Part shown: one piece after another, positions 25,449 to 33,160 of the stretch
Numbering within the stretch: position 1 is the first letter of the stretch
Layout: each line of letters starts with the position of its first letter
Assembly: GCF_000684975.1 (NCBI RefSeq)
Contig: NZ_BAXZ01000001.1
Coordinates: 62,001 to 126,000, forward strand
Direction of reading: 5' to 3'
From: Paraburkholderia acidipaludis NBRC 101816
GTDB taxonomy: Bacteria; Pseudomonadota; Gammaproteobacteria; Burkholderiales; Burkholderiaceae
DNA length: 64,000 bases
The notes under the pieces: model-generated
What the model was told of the DNA's origin: nothing
The model's input: the letters and a program-made list of their open reading frames with translations, nothing else
Database searches by the model: none
Position numbers and translations under genes: made by a program

Positions 25449-26942
25449 ATGCCGATCCTTGCCATTGCCAGTTCGCTGCTCGATGCCGTAGACGACGCGT
25501 TGTCCAGCAACTCCGCCAGCCAGACGAACCAGGGTAGCCAGGCCTTCGCGCAAACGCTGCAGCAGAGCATGGGCGCCCAGCAGCAAAACACGCCGCCGGC
25601 ATGGCAAAACAGTTCGTCCTCGCAAGCGGCGCAGTCGTCGCAGCAAGGGTCGGCGGCGGCGTCCTCGCAGAGCCAGCAGTCGTCGCAGGCCGGTCAGGCC
25701 TCGCAGTCGGACGCGGCCGGCGGCACGCAGGACAGCGGGAGCCAGCAAAGCGCCGGCGCCTCGGACGGCAGCTCGCAGTCGTCGTCGGGCACGCAGCAGA
25801 CGTGGGGCAGCGGCCAGCATCACAACAGCAACTCGCCCACCCAGCAGCAGGCCGACGCCGCCGGCGCACAGGCCGCCGCCGCGGCCATGCAGGCCCAGGC
25901 GCAAGCCCAGAGCGCGACGGCCGCCAACGGCCAGGCCGGCACGGACGCCACGCTGCAAAGCCTCGCATCGGGCGCCGCGGCCGGCGCGCTGGCCAACGGC
26001 GCGAGCGGCAGCGCTGCGGACGGCGGCGGCAAGTCGGTCCACGACGCGCTGCAGGCCGCGCTCGCGGCGGCGCGCGGCGGTCAGGGCGCCGTTTCGGCAC
26101 GCTTCGCTTCGGTGGGTGCCGCCGCGGGCAGCGCGGCCGGCGCGACGGCAGGCGCCAGCGGTGCCGCGGGCAGCGCCGGCTCGGCGAACGGTTTCGGCGC
26201 TCACCTCGCAGCCCACGGCGCGGGGAAAGACGCGGGCGCGGCCGGCACCGCCAACGGCGATGCGCTGGCCTCCGGCACGAGCGCGGGCGCGAGTCCCGCC
26301 CAGGCCGCCGCGGACGCCCTCGCCGCCGCGGCGGCGGCCCAGCAGGGATCGACCCAGACGGCTTCGAGCAGCACCAACCAGGCTGCCGCCGATGCCCTCG
26401 CCGCGACGCAGGCCGCCGCCGCGGCGGCCGCCCAGGCCCAGGCCGTGGCGCAGGCGCCGGCCGCGGCTGCCGCGGCCGGCGCGAACGCCGCCGCGCTGGC
26501 CCCGCAGGTGGGCACCTCCGACTGGGAGGACGCGCTGAGCCAGAAGGTGGTGTTCCTCTCGAACGCAAGCCAGTCCTCGGCCGAGCTGACGCTCAATCCG
26601 AAGGATCTCGGCCCGCTTCAGGTCGTGCTGCAGGTCTCCGAAAGCCACGCCCATGCGCTCTTCGTTTCGCAGCACCAGCAGGTGCGCGACGCCGTGGAGG
26701 CCGCGCTGCCCAAGCTGCGCGAGGCGATGGAGCAGAACGGCATCGGCCTTGGCAGCGCCAGCGTGAGCGACGGCTTCGCGCGGCAGATGAACCAGCAGGG
26801 ACAGCAGAACGGCGGCAACGGCTCGCGCTCGGCAAGCAACGGCGGCGGCGGCAGCAGCTCCAGCCAGGGCGACGACACCGGCACCGTGACGGCCTCCACG
26901 GCCACGCAGCGCAGCGTCGGCCTGATCGACACCTTCGCCTGA
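25449..26942 (+). CDS. fliK: Flagellar hook-length control protein FliK
   Basis: A 497-aa exported ruler that measures the hook and triggers FlhB to change substrate class. The first 330 residues are very rich in Gln, Ser, Ala and Gly, as expected of the unstructured ruler. The C-terminal Flg_hook domain is clear: ELTLNPKDLGPLQVVLQVSE, then QVRDAVEAALPKLREAMEQNGI. GAAGGA lies 6-7 nt before the ATG. It closes the fliF-fliK operon; a large hairpin follows about 65 bp downstream. Confidence 0.93.
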   Translation: MPILAIASSLLDAVDDALSSNSASQTNQGSQAFAQTLQQSMGAQQQNTPPAWQNSSSSQAAQSSQQGSAAASSQSQQSSQAGQASQSDAAGGTQDSGSQQSAGASDGSSQSSSGTQQTWGSGQHHNSNSPTQQQADAAGAQAAAAAMQAQAQAQSATAANGQAGTDATLQSLASGAAAGALANGASGSAADGGGKSVHDALQAALAAARGGQGAVSARFASVGAAAGSAAGATAGASGAAGSAGSANGFGAHLAAHGAGKDAGAAGTANGDALASGTSAGASPAQAAADALAAAAAAQQGSTQTASSSTNQAAADALAATQAAAAAAAQAQAVAQAPAAAAAAGANAAALAPQVGTSDWEDALSQKVVFLSNASQSSAELTLNPKDLGPLQVVLQVSESHAHALFVSQHQQVRDAVEAALPKLREAMEQNGIGLGSASVSDGFARQMNQQGQQNGGNGSRSASNGGGGSSSSQGDDTGTVTASTATQRSVGLIDTFA

Positions 26943-27006
26943 CCCTCCTCTTCCCCTGACCCGGTCCGCGGGACAAAACGCGGATACGGCGGATACGGCG
27001 GACACA

Positions 27007-27043
27007 GCGGGCGCGGCGCACCGAAGCCGGTGCCCGCGCCCGC
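27007..27043 (+). terminator. Long GC hairpin between fliK and fliL
   Basis: GCGGGCGCGG (27007-27016) pairs with CCGCGCCCGC (27034-27043). Inner GCACCG/CGGTGC pairs extend the stem to about 16 bp with one bulge. No U-run follows, so it may be a weak or Rho-assisted terminator or an mRNA-stabilising 3' end. A GGCGGATAC repeat (two copies) lies just upstream. Confidence 0.5.
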
Positions 27044-27093
27044 GCCGCCACGCGCCTTGCGCGGCCGGCCGCGGCCCGTGCAACAAAAGCACG

Positions 27094-27120
27094 AGATAGC
27101 CGGAAATCCCCCTTCTATTC
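27094..27120 (+). promoter_or_regulatory. Candidate FlhDC box upstream of fliL
   Basis: AGATAG (27094-27099) and CTATTC (27115-27120) are 15 bp apart. The flanks GCCGGAAAT and CCCC match the box between flgB and flgA. It ends 99 bp before the fliL start, so fliL-fliR probably forms a separately activated class II operon. Confidence 0.68.
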
Positions 27121-27219
27121 CTCCCATCGCTGCAAGGCAAAAGCCAGAACAATGCAAGCTCCCGGGATTAACGGCCGGCAGGCCCGCTTCCCAGCCCGTA
27201 CGCAAGGCTCACAACGCAC

Positions 27220-27726
27220 ATGGCCACCACGACCGCAAACCAGCAAGCCGCTCCCCAGAGCGCGAAACCCGGCCCGATGAAGCGCCTCATCGTGATCGCC
27301 CTGATCGCGCTCCTTGCCGCCGGCGCGGCAGCCGGCGCGACCTGGTTCGTGATGCAGCGGCACGAGGCCAGCGCCCCCGCCGCGACCGCGAGCGCGCCGG
27401 TTCCCGCCGTGCCGGTCTACTTCGCGCTCGACCCGATGACGGTGAACCTCCAGTCCGACGACGGCGAAACGCACTATCTGCGCATCGGCCTCACGCTGAA
27501 GCTCGACACGCTCGCCACCCAGGACGCCCTGCGCGACCGCATGCCCGAGATTCGCAGCCGCGTGCTGCTCGCGCTCTCGAACAAGCATCCCGAAGATCTC
27601 GCCACGCTCGACGGCAAGCACGCGCTCGCCACCGAGCTCGCCGCGCTGATCGCCCAGCCGACCGAGCCGCACGGCACGCCAGCGCACGTCGAAGACGTGC
27701 TGTTCACCGAATTCGTCGTGCAGTGA
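27220..27726 (+). CDS. fliL: Flagellar basal-body-associated protein FliL
   Basis: A 168-aa single-pass membrane protein that supports stator function near the motor. The cytoplasmic N-terminus is followed by one helix (residues 22-44, LIVIALIALLAAGAAAG) and a periplasmic domain with the family features YFALDPMTVNL and HYLRIGLTLKL. The C-terminus VEDVLFTEFVVQ is typical. It is the first gene of fliLMNOPQR; the ribosome binding site is weak. Confidence 0.94.
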   Translation: MATTTANQQAAPQSAKPGPMKRLIVIALIALLAAGAAAGATWFVMQRHEASAPAATASAPVPAVPVYFALDPMTVNLQSDDGETHYLRIGLTLKLDTLATQDALRDRMPEIRSRVLLALSNKHPEDLATLDGKHALATELAALIAQPTEPHGTPAHVEDVLFTEFVVQ

Positions 27727-27762
27727 GCGAACACCCATGACAGGCGGGGAGAACTACGCATC

Positions 27763-28767
27763 ATGAGCATGAACCACAGCGAGTTCATGTCCCAGGAGGA
27801 GGTCGATGCCCTCCTCAAGGGCGTCACCGGCGAAGTCGACTCGGACCAGGATCAGTCCGAGAACAAGGGCGTGCGCCCCTACAACATCGCGACACAGGAA
27901 CGCATCGTCCGCGGCCGGATGCCCGGCCTCGAAATCATCAACGAGCGTTTCGCGCGCCTCCTGCGCGTGGGCATCTTCAACTTCATGCGCCGCACCGCCG
28001 AGATTTCGGTCGGGCCCGTGCGCGTGCAGAAGTACAGCGAATTCACGCGCAACCTGCCCATCCCGACGAACCTGAACCTCGTGCACGTGAAGCCGCTGCG
28101 CGGCACCTCGCTGTTCGTGTTCGACCCGAACCTCGTGTTCTTCGTGGTGGACAACCTGTTCGGCGGCGACGGGCGCTTTCACACGCGCGTGGAAGGCCGC
28201 GACTTCACGCAGACCGAGCAGCGCATCATCGGCAAGCTGCTCAACCTCGTGTTCGAGCACTACACGACGGCGTGGAAGAGCGTGCGCCCGCTGCAGTTCG
28301 AATTCGTGCGCTCGGAAATGCACACGCAGTTCGCCAACGTCGCCACGCCCAACGAGATCGTGATCGTCACGCAGTTCTCGATCGAGTTCGGGCCGACGGG
28401 CGGCACGCTCCACATCTGCATGCCGTACTCGATGATCGAGCCGATCCGCGACATACTCGCCTCGCCCATCCAGGGCGAAGCGCTCGACGTGGACCGCCGC
28501 TGGGTGCGCGTGCTCTCGCAGCAGGTGCAGGCCGCGGAAGTGGAGCTCACCGCCGATCTCGCCCAGGCGAAAGTCACCTTCGAGCAGATCCTGAACATGC
28601 AGAAGGGCGACGTGCTGCCGCTCAACATTCCCGAGCACATCGTCGCCAAGGTGGACGGCGTGCCGGTGATGGAATGCGGCTACGGAATTTTCAATGGTCA
28701 ATACGCGTTGCGGGTCCAGAAGATGATCAGCGCAGCCGACACGATGAAGGAAGGTGGATATGAGTGA
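27763..28767 (+). CDS. fliM: Flagellar motor switch protein FliM
   Basis: A 334-aa C-ring protein that receives phosphorylated CheY. The N-terminal CheY-binding segment MSQEEVDALLKGV lies at residues 9-21. The middle domain (RIVRGRMPGLEIINERFARL) and the C-terminal SpoA-like domain follow. Length equals E. coli FliM (334). A second ATG two codons on is also possible. It is 36 bp from fliL, and its end overlaps fliN by 8 bp. Confidence 0.98.
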   Translation: MSMNHSEFMSQEEVDALLKGVTGEVDSDQDQSENKGVRPYNIATQERIVRGRMPGLEIINERFARLLRVGIFNFMRRTAEISVGPVRVQKYSEFTRNLPIPTNLNLVHVKPLRGTSLFVFDPNLVFFVVDNLFGGDGRFHTRVEGRDFTQTEQRIIGKLLNLVFEHYTTAWKSVRPLQFEFVRSEMHTQFANVATPNEIVIVTQFSIEFGPTGGTLHICMPYSMIEPIRDILASPIQGEALDVDRRWVRVLSQQVQAAEVELTADLAQAKVTFEQILNMQKGDVLPLNIPEHIVAKVDGVPVMECGYGIFNGQYALRVQKMISAADTMKEGGYE

Positions 28768-29224
28768 CGTGAACGCCACGCCCGCTGACGAACCGGTCCA
28801 CGAAAGCGGCGCGCAAGCCGCTGCGCAGGCCGCCGAGGACGACGCGCTGGACGACTGGGCAAGCGCCCTTGCCGAGCAGAACGGCAACGAGCTGGACACG
28901 CAGCCGGCGACTTCCGCGGGCGTGTTCCAGCCGCTCTCGAAGGTGAGCCCGACCAACACGCGCAACGACATCGACATGATCCTGGACATTCCGGTCCAGA
29001 TGACGGTCGAGCTCGGGCGCACCAAGATCGCGATCCGCAACCTGCTGCAGCTCGCGCAGGGCTCCGTGGTGGAGCTGGACGGCCTCGCGGGCGAGCCGAT
29101 GGACGTGCTCGTGAACGGCTGCCTCATCGCCCAGGGCGAAGTGGTGGTCGTGAACGACAAGTTCGGCATCCGCCTCACCGACATCATCACGCCCGCCGAG
29201 CGGATCCGGAAACTCAACCGATGA
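28760..29224 (+). CDS. fliN: Flagellar motor switch protein FliN
   Basis: A 154-aa C-ring protein with a SpoA domain in its last 80 residues (DMILDIPVQMTVELGRTKI; GSVVELDGLAGEPMDVLVNG; FGIRLTDIITPAER). The acidic N-terminus is typical of FliN. I start it at the ATG 28760-28762, preceded by GGAAGG; a GTG six bases earlier is in frame but less well placed. It overlaps fliM by 8 bp and fliO by 4 bp. Confidence 0.96.
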   Translation: MSDVNATPADEPVHESGAQAAAQAAEDDALDDWASALAEQNGNELDTQPATSAGVFQPLSKVSPTNTRNDIDMILDIPVQMTVELGRTKIAIRNLLQLAQGSVVELDGLAGEPMDVLVNGCLIAQGEVVVVNDKFGIRLTDIITPAERIRKLNR

Positions 29225-29859
29225 AACCGCAGGCAGGACGCGGCGGCCGGGCGGCGCATGCCGCCTCGCGTTTCATGGCGCGTTTCATGGCATGTGCCAT
29301 CGCGCAAATCGGCGGCGCCATCGCGTTGTCCGCCGCGGCCGTGCCGCTCGCCGCGCACGCGGCCGATCTCAAGGCGGTAAACCAGGCCGTGAGCCAGGCC
29401 GCAAACCAGGCCGCGGCCCTCTCCGCTTCCGGCGCATCTGCATCCGCGGGCGTCGCGACGCTCGGCGCGGGCAGCGCCGTGCCCGCGCTCGGCTTTGGCG
29501 CCGTGCTGCAAACCGTGTTCGGTCTCGCGCTCGTGATCGCCGTGGTGTTCGGCTGCGCGTGGCTCGCGCGCCGTCTCGGCCTGCAGGGCGGGCAGCGCAA
29601 TGCGCTCGTGAAGACCGTCGGCGGCGCCTCGCTCGGCGGCAAGGAGCGCGTGGCCGTCGTCGAGATCGGCGACACCTGGCTCGTGCTCGGCGCCGCGCCC
29701 GGCAACGTGCGCCTTCTCCACACCATGCCGGCCGGCACCGCACCGCAAACCGCGGCCGCCCCCGCCCCGCTGTCGGGCAGCTTCGGGCAACGCTTTCGCG
29801 ACGCGCTGAAGAGCGAAGCCGGCAAACGATTCAGGCGTCACGACGCCGGAGCGCAGTAA
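29221..29859 (+). CDS. fliO: Flagellar biosynthesis protein FliO
   Basis: A 212-aa membrane protein that helps assemble the FliP ring of the export gate. A signal-like segment ends AAHAA at about residue 49. One clear helix lies near residues 96-118 (VFGLALVIAVVFGCAWLARRL). The following cytoplasmic motif GGASLGGKERVAVVEIGDTW is the FliO signature. It abuts fliP exactly. The N-terminal leader is longer than in E. coli. Confidence 0.88.
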   Translation: MKPQAGRGGRAAHAASRFMARFMACAIAQIGGAIALSAAAVPLAAHAADLKAVNQAVSQAANQAAALSASGASASAGVATLGAGSAVPALGFGAVLQTVFGLALVIAVVFGCAWLARRLGLQGGQRNALVKTVGGASLGGKERVAVVEIGDTWLVLGAAPGNVRLLHTMPAGTAPQTAAAPAPLSGSFGQRFRDALKSEAGKRFRRHDAGAQ

Positions 29860-30693
29860 ATGCACAGCCGTTCCCTCCACGCGGCGAAGCGCCGCGCGCG
29901 CACCGTCTCGCGGGCACGGGCCATGCTGCCTGCGCTGCTACCCGCCGTGCTGACCTTCGGCGCGGCGGCGCTCGCGCTCGTGCTGCCGCATACGGCGCAC
30001 GCACAGGCCGCCCAGCCCATGGGCCTGCCCGCCTTCAACACGAGCCCGGGCCCCGGCGGCGGCACCACGTATTCGCTGAGCGTGCAGACGATGCTGCTGC
30101 TCACGATGCTGTCGTTCCTGCCGGCGATGGTGCTGATGATGACGAGCTTCACGCGCATCATCATCGTGCTCTCGCTCTTGCGCCAGGCGCTCGGCACGAC
30201 CACGACGCCGCCCAACCAGGTGCTCGTGGGCCTCGCGCTCTTTCTCACGCTGTTCGTCATGTCGCCCGTGATCGACAAGGCGTACAACGACGGCTACAAG
30301 CCCTTCTCGGCCGGCACGCTGCCCATGGACGAGGCGGTCTCGCGCGGCGTCGCGCCGTTCAAGACCTTCATGCTGCGGCAGACGCGCGAGTCGGACCTCG
30401 CGCTTTTCGCGCGCATCTCGCACGCGGCGCCCATGCAGGGCCCCGAAGACGTGCCGCTCACGCTGCTCGTGCCGGCCTTCGTCACGAGCGAGCTGAAAAC
30501 GGGCTTCCAGATCGGCTTCACGATCTTCATCCCGTTTCTCATCATCGACCTCGTGGTGGCGAGCGTGCTGATGTCGATGGGTATGATGATGGTCTCGCCC
30601 ACGACGATCTCGCTGCCGTTCAAGCTCATGCTGTTCGTGCTCGTGGACGGCTGGCAGCTCATGATCGGCTCGCTCGCGCAGAGCTTTACCTGA
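29860..30693 (+). CDS. fliP: Flagellar type III export gate protein FliP
   Basis: A 277-aa export-gate subunit (FliP5-FliQ4-FliR1 complex). A cleavable signal peptide ends near ALVLPHTAHA at residue 48. Conserved segments are TMLSFLPAMVLMMTSFTRI, RQALGTTTTPPNQVL and GWQLMIGSLAQSF. Four membrane helices are apparent. It follows fliO with no gap, and fliQ starts 23 bp downstream. Confidence 0.97.
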   Translation: MHSRSLHAAKRRARTVSRARAMLPALLPAVLTFGAAALALVLPHTAHAQAAQPMGLPAFNTSPGPGGGTTYSLSVQTMLLLTMLSFLPAMVLMMTSFTRIIIVLSLLRQALGTTTTPPNQVLVGLALFLTLFVMSPVIDKAYNDGYKPFSAGTLPMDEAVSRGVAPFKTFMLRQTRESDLALFARISHAAPMQGPEDVPLTLLVPAFVTSELKTGFQIGFTIFIPFLIIDLVVASVLMSMGMMMVSPTTISLPFKLMLFVLVDGWQLMIGSLAQSFT

Positions 30694-30716
30694 GTGTTAC
30701 CTGAGGAGACCCGCTC

Positions 30717-30986
30717 ATGACGCCCGAAATGGTCATGACCCTCGCCCACGAGGCCATGTACGTCGCGATGCTGCTGGCCGCGCCGCTCCTGCTCGTGTCG
30801 CTCGTGATCGGCCTGATGGTGAGCCTCTTCCAGGCCGCCACGCAGATCAACGAAACCACGCTCACGTTCATTCCCAAGCTCATCGCCATCGCGTTGACGC
30901 TCGTGATCGCCGGGCCGTGGATGCTCACAACGCTCGTGGACTATATGCACCGCATATTCGCGAACATCCCTACGCTCGCGGGCTAG
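30717..30986 (+). CDS. fliQ: Flagellar export gate protein FliQ
   Basis: An 89-aa protein with two membrane helices (about 15-38 and 52-74). The conserved core is SLFQAATQINETTLTFIPK. Length matches E. coli FliQ (89). A strong GAGGAG precedes the ATG by 8-9 nt. Confidence 0.97.
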   Translation: MTPEMVMTLAHEAMYVAMLLAAPLLLVSLVIGLMVSLFQAATQINETTLTFIPKLIAIALTLVIAGPWMLTTLVDYMHRIFANIPTLAG

Positions 30987-31029
30987 CGCGCGGCGCCCCC
31001 AACCCGGTTTTCCGCACGGCTCGCGCACG

Positions 31030-31821
31030 ATGTTTACGGTCACCTACGCCCAGCTGAACGCCTGGCTCACCGCATTCCTGTGGCCGTTCACGCGCATCCT
31101 CGCGCTGATCGCGGCCGCGCCGGTGCTGGGCAACCAGTCGCTGCAGGCGCGCGTGAAGATCGGCCTCGCCGCGTTCACGGCGCTCATCGTCGCGCCCACG
31201 CTCGGGCCCATGCCGCAGGTCACGGTGTTTTCGGCCGACGGCGTGTGGATCCTCGCGAACCAGTTCCTGATCGGCGTGGCGCTCGGCTTCATCATGCAGA
31301 TCGTCTTCGGCATCGTGATGACGGCGGGCGACCTCATGGGCCTCGGCATGGGGCTCGGCTTCGCGAACTTCTTCGATCCGCAGGCGGACACCAACGCCTC
31401 GGCGGTCTCCAGCCTGCTCAACACCCTCGCCATGCTCACGTTCCTCGTGCTCGACGGCCATCTGCAGATGATCGCCGCGCTCGTGGACTCGTTCCAGTCG
31501 GTGCCGATCGGCGCGAACGTGCTGGGGGCGGCGGGCTGGCGCCAGATCGCGGAATGGGGATCGATGCTGTTCGCCACGGGCACCCTGCTCGCGCTGCCCG
31601 TGATCGTCGCGCTCCTGATCTCCAATCTGTGCCTCGGCATCCTGAACCGCGCCGCGCCGCAGATCGGCATTTTCCAGGTGGGTTTCGCGCTGACGACGCT
31701 CGTGGGGATGCTGCTCGTGCTGATGATGGTGCCGAACCTGATCCCGTTTTTCGCGCGGCTTTTCGATGCCGGCATCGACCAGATGGGGCGTGTGGCGACG
31801 GCCTTGGGTTCGGCGAGGTAG
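31030..31821 (+). CDS. fliR: Flagellar export gate protein FliR
   Basis: A 263-aa membrane protein, the sixth element of the FliP-FliQ-FliR pore. It has about six helices and the family segments ALIAAAPVLGNQSLQARVKI and GLGMGLGFANFFDPQ. It is the last gene of the plus-strand fli operon; flgL ends 70 bp away on the other strand. No ribosome binding site stands out before the ATG. Confidence 0.96.
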   Translation: MFTVTYAQLNAWLTAFLWPFTRILALIAAAPVLGNQSLQARVKIGLAAFTALIVAPTLGPMPQVTVFSADGVWILANQFLIGVALGFIMQIVFGIVMTAGDLMGLGMGLGFANFFDPQADTNASAVSSLLNTLAMLTFLVLDGHLQMIAALVDSFQSVPIGANVLGAAGWRQIAEWGSMLFATGTLLALPVIVALLISNLCLGILNRAAPQIGIFQVGFALTTLVGMLLVLMMVPNLIPFFARLFDAGIDQMGRVATALGSAR

Positions 31822-31848
31822 CGGGCGATAGCGGCCGGCAGCGGCCGG

Positions 31849-31882
31849 GGCCGGAGCCGGTGCCGAAGCACCAGCGCCGGCC
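31849..31882. terminator. Hairpin at the fliR-flgL convergence
   Basis: GGTGC (31859-31863) and GCACC (31868-31872) close a CGAA loop. Outer GGCCGG (31849-31854) and CCGGCC (31877-31882) arms extend it. It occupies the 69-bp spacer between two converging operons and could stop both; there are no U-runs. Confidence 0.45.
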
Positions 31883-31890
31883 GGGGCGGC

Positions 31891-33132
31891 TCAGGGGTTG
31901 ATGTAGTTGAAGAGCGAAAGACTCTGGGTTGCCGCGAAGGTCTTCTGCGAGGCCGTCAGCGCGTTCTCCACTTCCGTGTACTGGGTGATCGCCGAGGTCA
32001 TGTCGGTGCTCGTGAGGTTCGAGAGGTTGGTCGAGACCTGCAGCGAATTCGTCGAGGTCACGGTCTGCAGCGCCTCGACTTCCTGCTCGCGGCCGCCCAC
32101 CGAGGCCTGGATCGTGGTGACGTTCGACAGCGAATTGCTGAGCGCGGTCATGCCGGTCGTGAGCGCGTTGTCGAGGTTGGCGCTTGCCGAGGTGTTGTTC
32201 TGCGACGGCGTGTTGAGCGCGGCAATGACGTTGTCGAGCGTGGCGAACACGTCGCTGTAGGCGGACGAAGTGCCCGGCTGCACCGAGAACGAATCGCCGA
32301 CGGCCGGCGTGCCCGAGATCGTCACGTTCATGCCGCTGCCGAGCGGGATCGCCGAACCGGCCGTATAGTCCGTGGGGCCCACGCTGGTGCCGGCCGTGCT
32401 GTCGGTCACCGTGTAGGCGAGCGCGCCGGTCGTCGGGTCGGTGCTGAACGCGATCGAGTAGTTGTCGTTGTTGGTGGACGCCGAAGCGTTGGTCACCGTG
32501 ACCGCGCTGATCGTGCCGGTGCCCGAGTTGCTCGCATCGCCCGCGGGCACGGCCGCCGAACCGACCGAGGGCACGCTCATGAACACCGAGCTGCCCGGGT
32601 CGGCGACGGCGATCTGGCTCGAGCCGGACACCTGGATCATGCGCTGGCCCGCGTCGCCGTTGTAGGTCACGCCGACACCGCTGGCGTTGTTCGTAAACAC
32701 CGACGACGTGCTCTGGAAGCCCGAGAAGATGGCGTTGCCCGAGCCGTCCGTGGTGTTGGCATACGACATCAGCTCGCTGCGGTAGCCCTCCAGTTGCTGG
32801 GCGAGCGCCGAGAGGTCCGCGTTGTTCATCGTGCCGCTCATGGCCGACTGCATGGCCGAATTGGCGCTCTGCAGCGTGGTCGTGATGCTCGTGAGCGCCG
32901 AGCCTTCCGTTTGCAGCGACGAGAGCGCCGTGCTCTGGTTCGCCGTGTACTGCGAAAGGGTGGCGCTCGTGGCCGAGAGCTGCACGGCCTGGGCCGCGCC
33001 CACGGGGTCTTCCGCCGGGCTCGTGATCGCCTGGCCCGACGACACCTCTTGCTCGATCTGCAGCAGCTGGGCCTGCTGGTTCTCCATGTTCATGAGACTG
33101 GAGGTGTAGAGCTCGGAAGTCGCGATACGCAT
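31891..33132 (-). CDS. flgL: Hook-filament junction protein FlgL (HAP3)
   Basis: A 413-aa secreted axial protein linking FlgK to the flagellin filament. The flagellin-like N-terminus (MRIATSELYTSSLMNMENQ) and a coiled-coil C-terminus ending QSLSLFNYINP are characteristic. The Ser/Thr/Ala-rich central domain is longer than in E. coli FlgL (317 aa). It lies 28 bp after flgK and is co-transcribed with it, from a sigma-28-type promoter. Confidence 0.94.
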   Translation of the reverse strand: MRIATSELYTSSLMNMENQQAQLLQIEQEVSSGQAITSPAEDPVGAAQAVQLSATSATLSQYTANQSTALSSLQTEGSALTSITTTLQSANSAMQSAMSGTMNNADLSALAQQLEGYRSELMSYANTTDGSGNAIFSGFQSTSSVFTNNASGVGVTYNGDAGQRMIQVSGSSQIAVADPGSSVFMSVPSVGSAAVPAGDASNSGTGTISAVTVTNASASTNNDNYSIAFSTDPTTGALAYTVTDSTAGTSVGPTDYTAGSAIPLGSGMNVTISGTPAVGDSFSVQPGTSSAYSDVFATLDNVIAALNTPSQNNTSASANLDNALTTGMTALSNSLSNVTTIQASVGGREQEVEALQTVTSTNSLQVSTNLSNLTSTDMTSAITQYTEVENALTASQKTFAATQSLSLFNYINP

Positions 33133-33160
33133 GGGTCAACGCCTCAATAAAAAATGCCGG

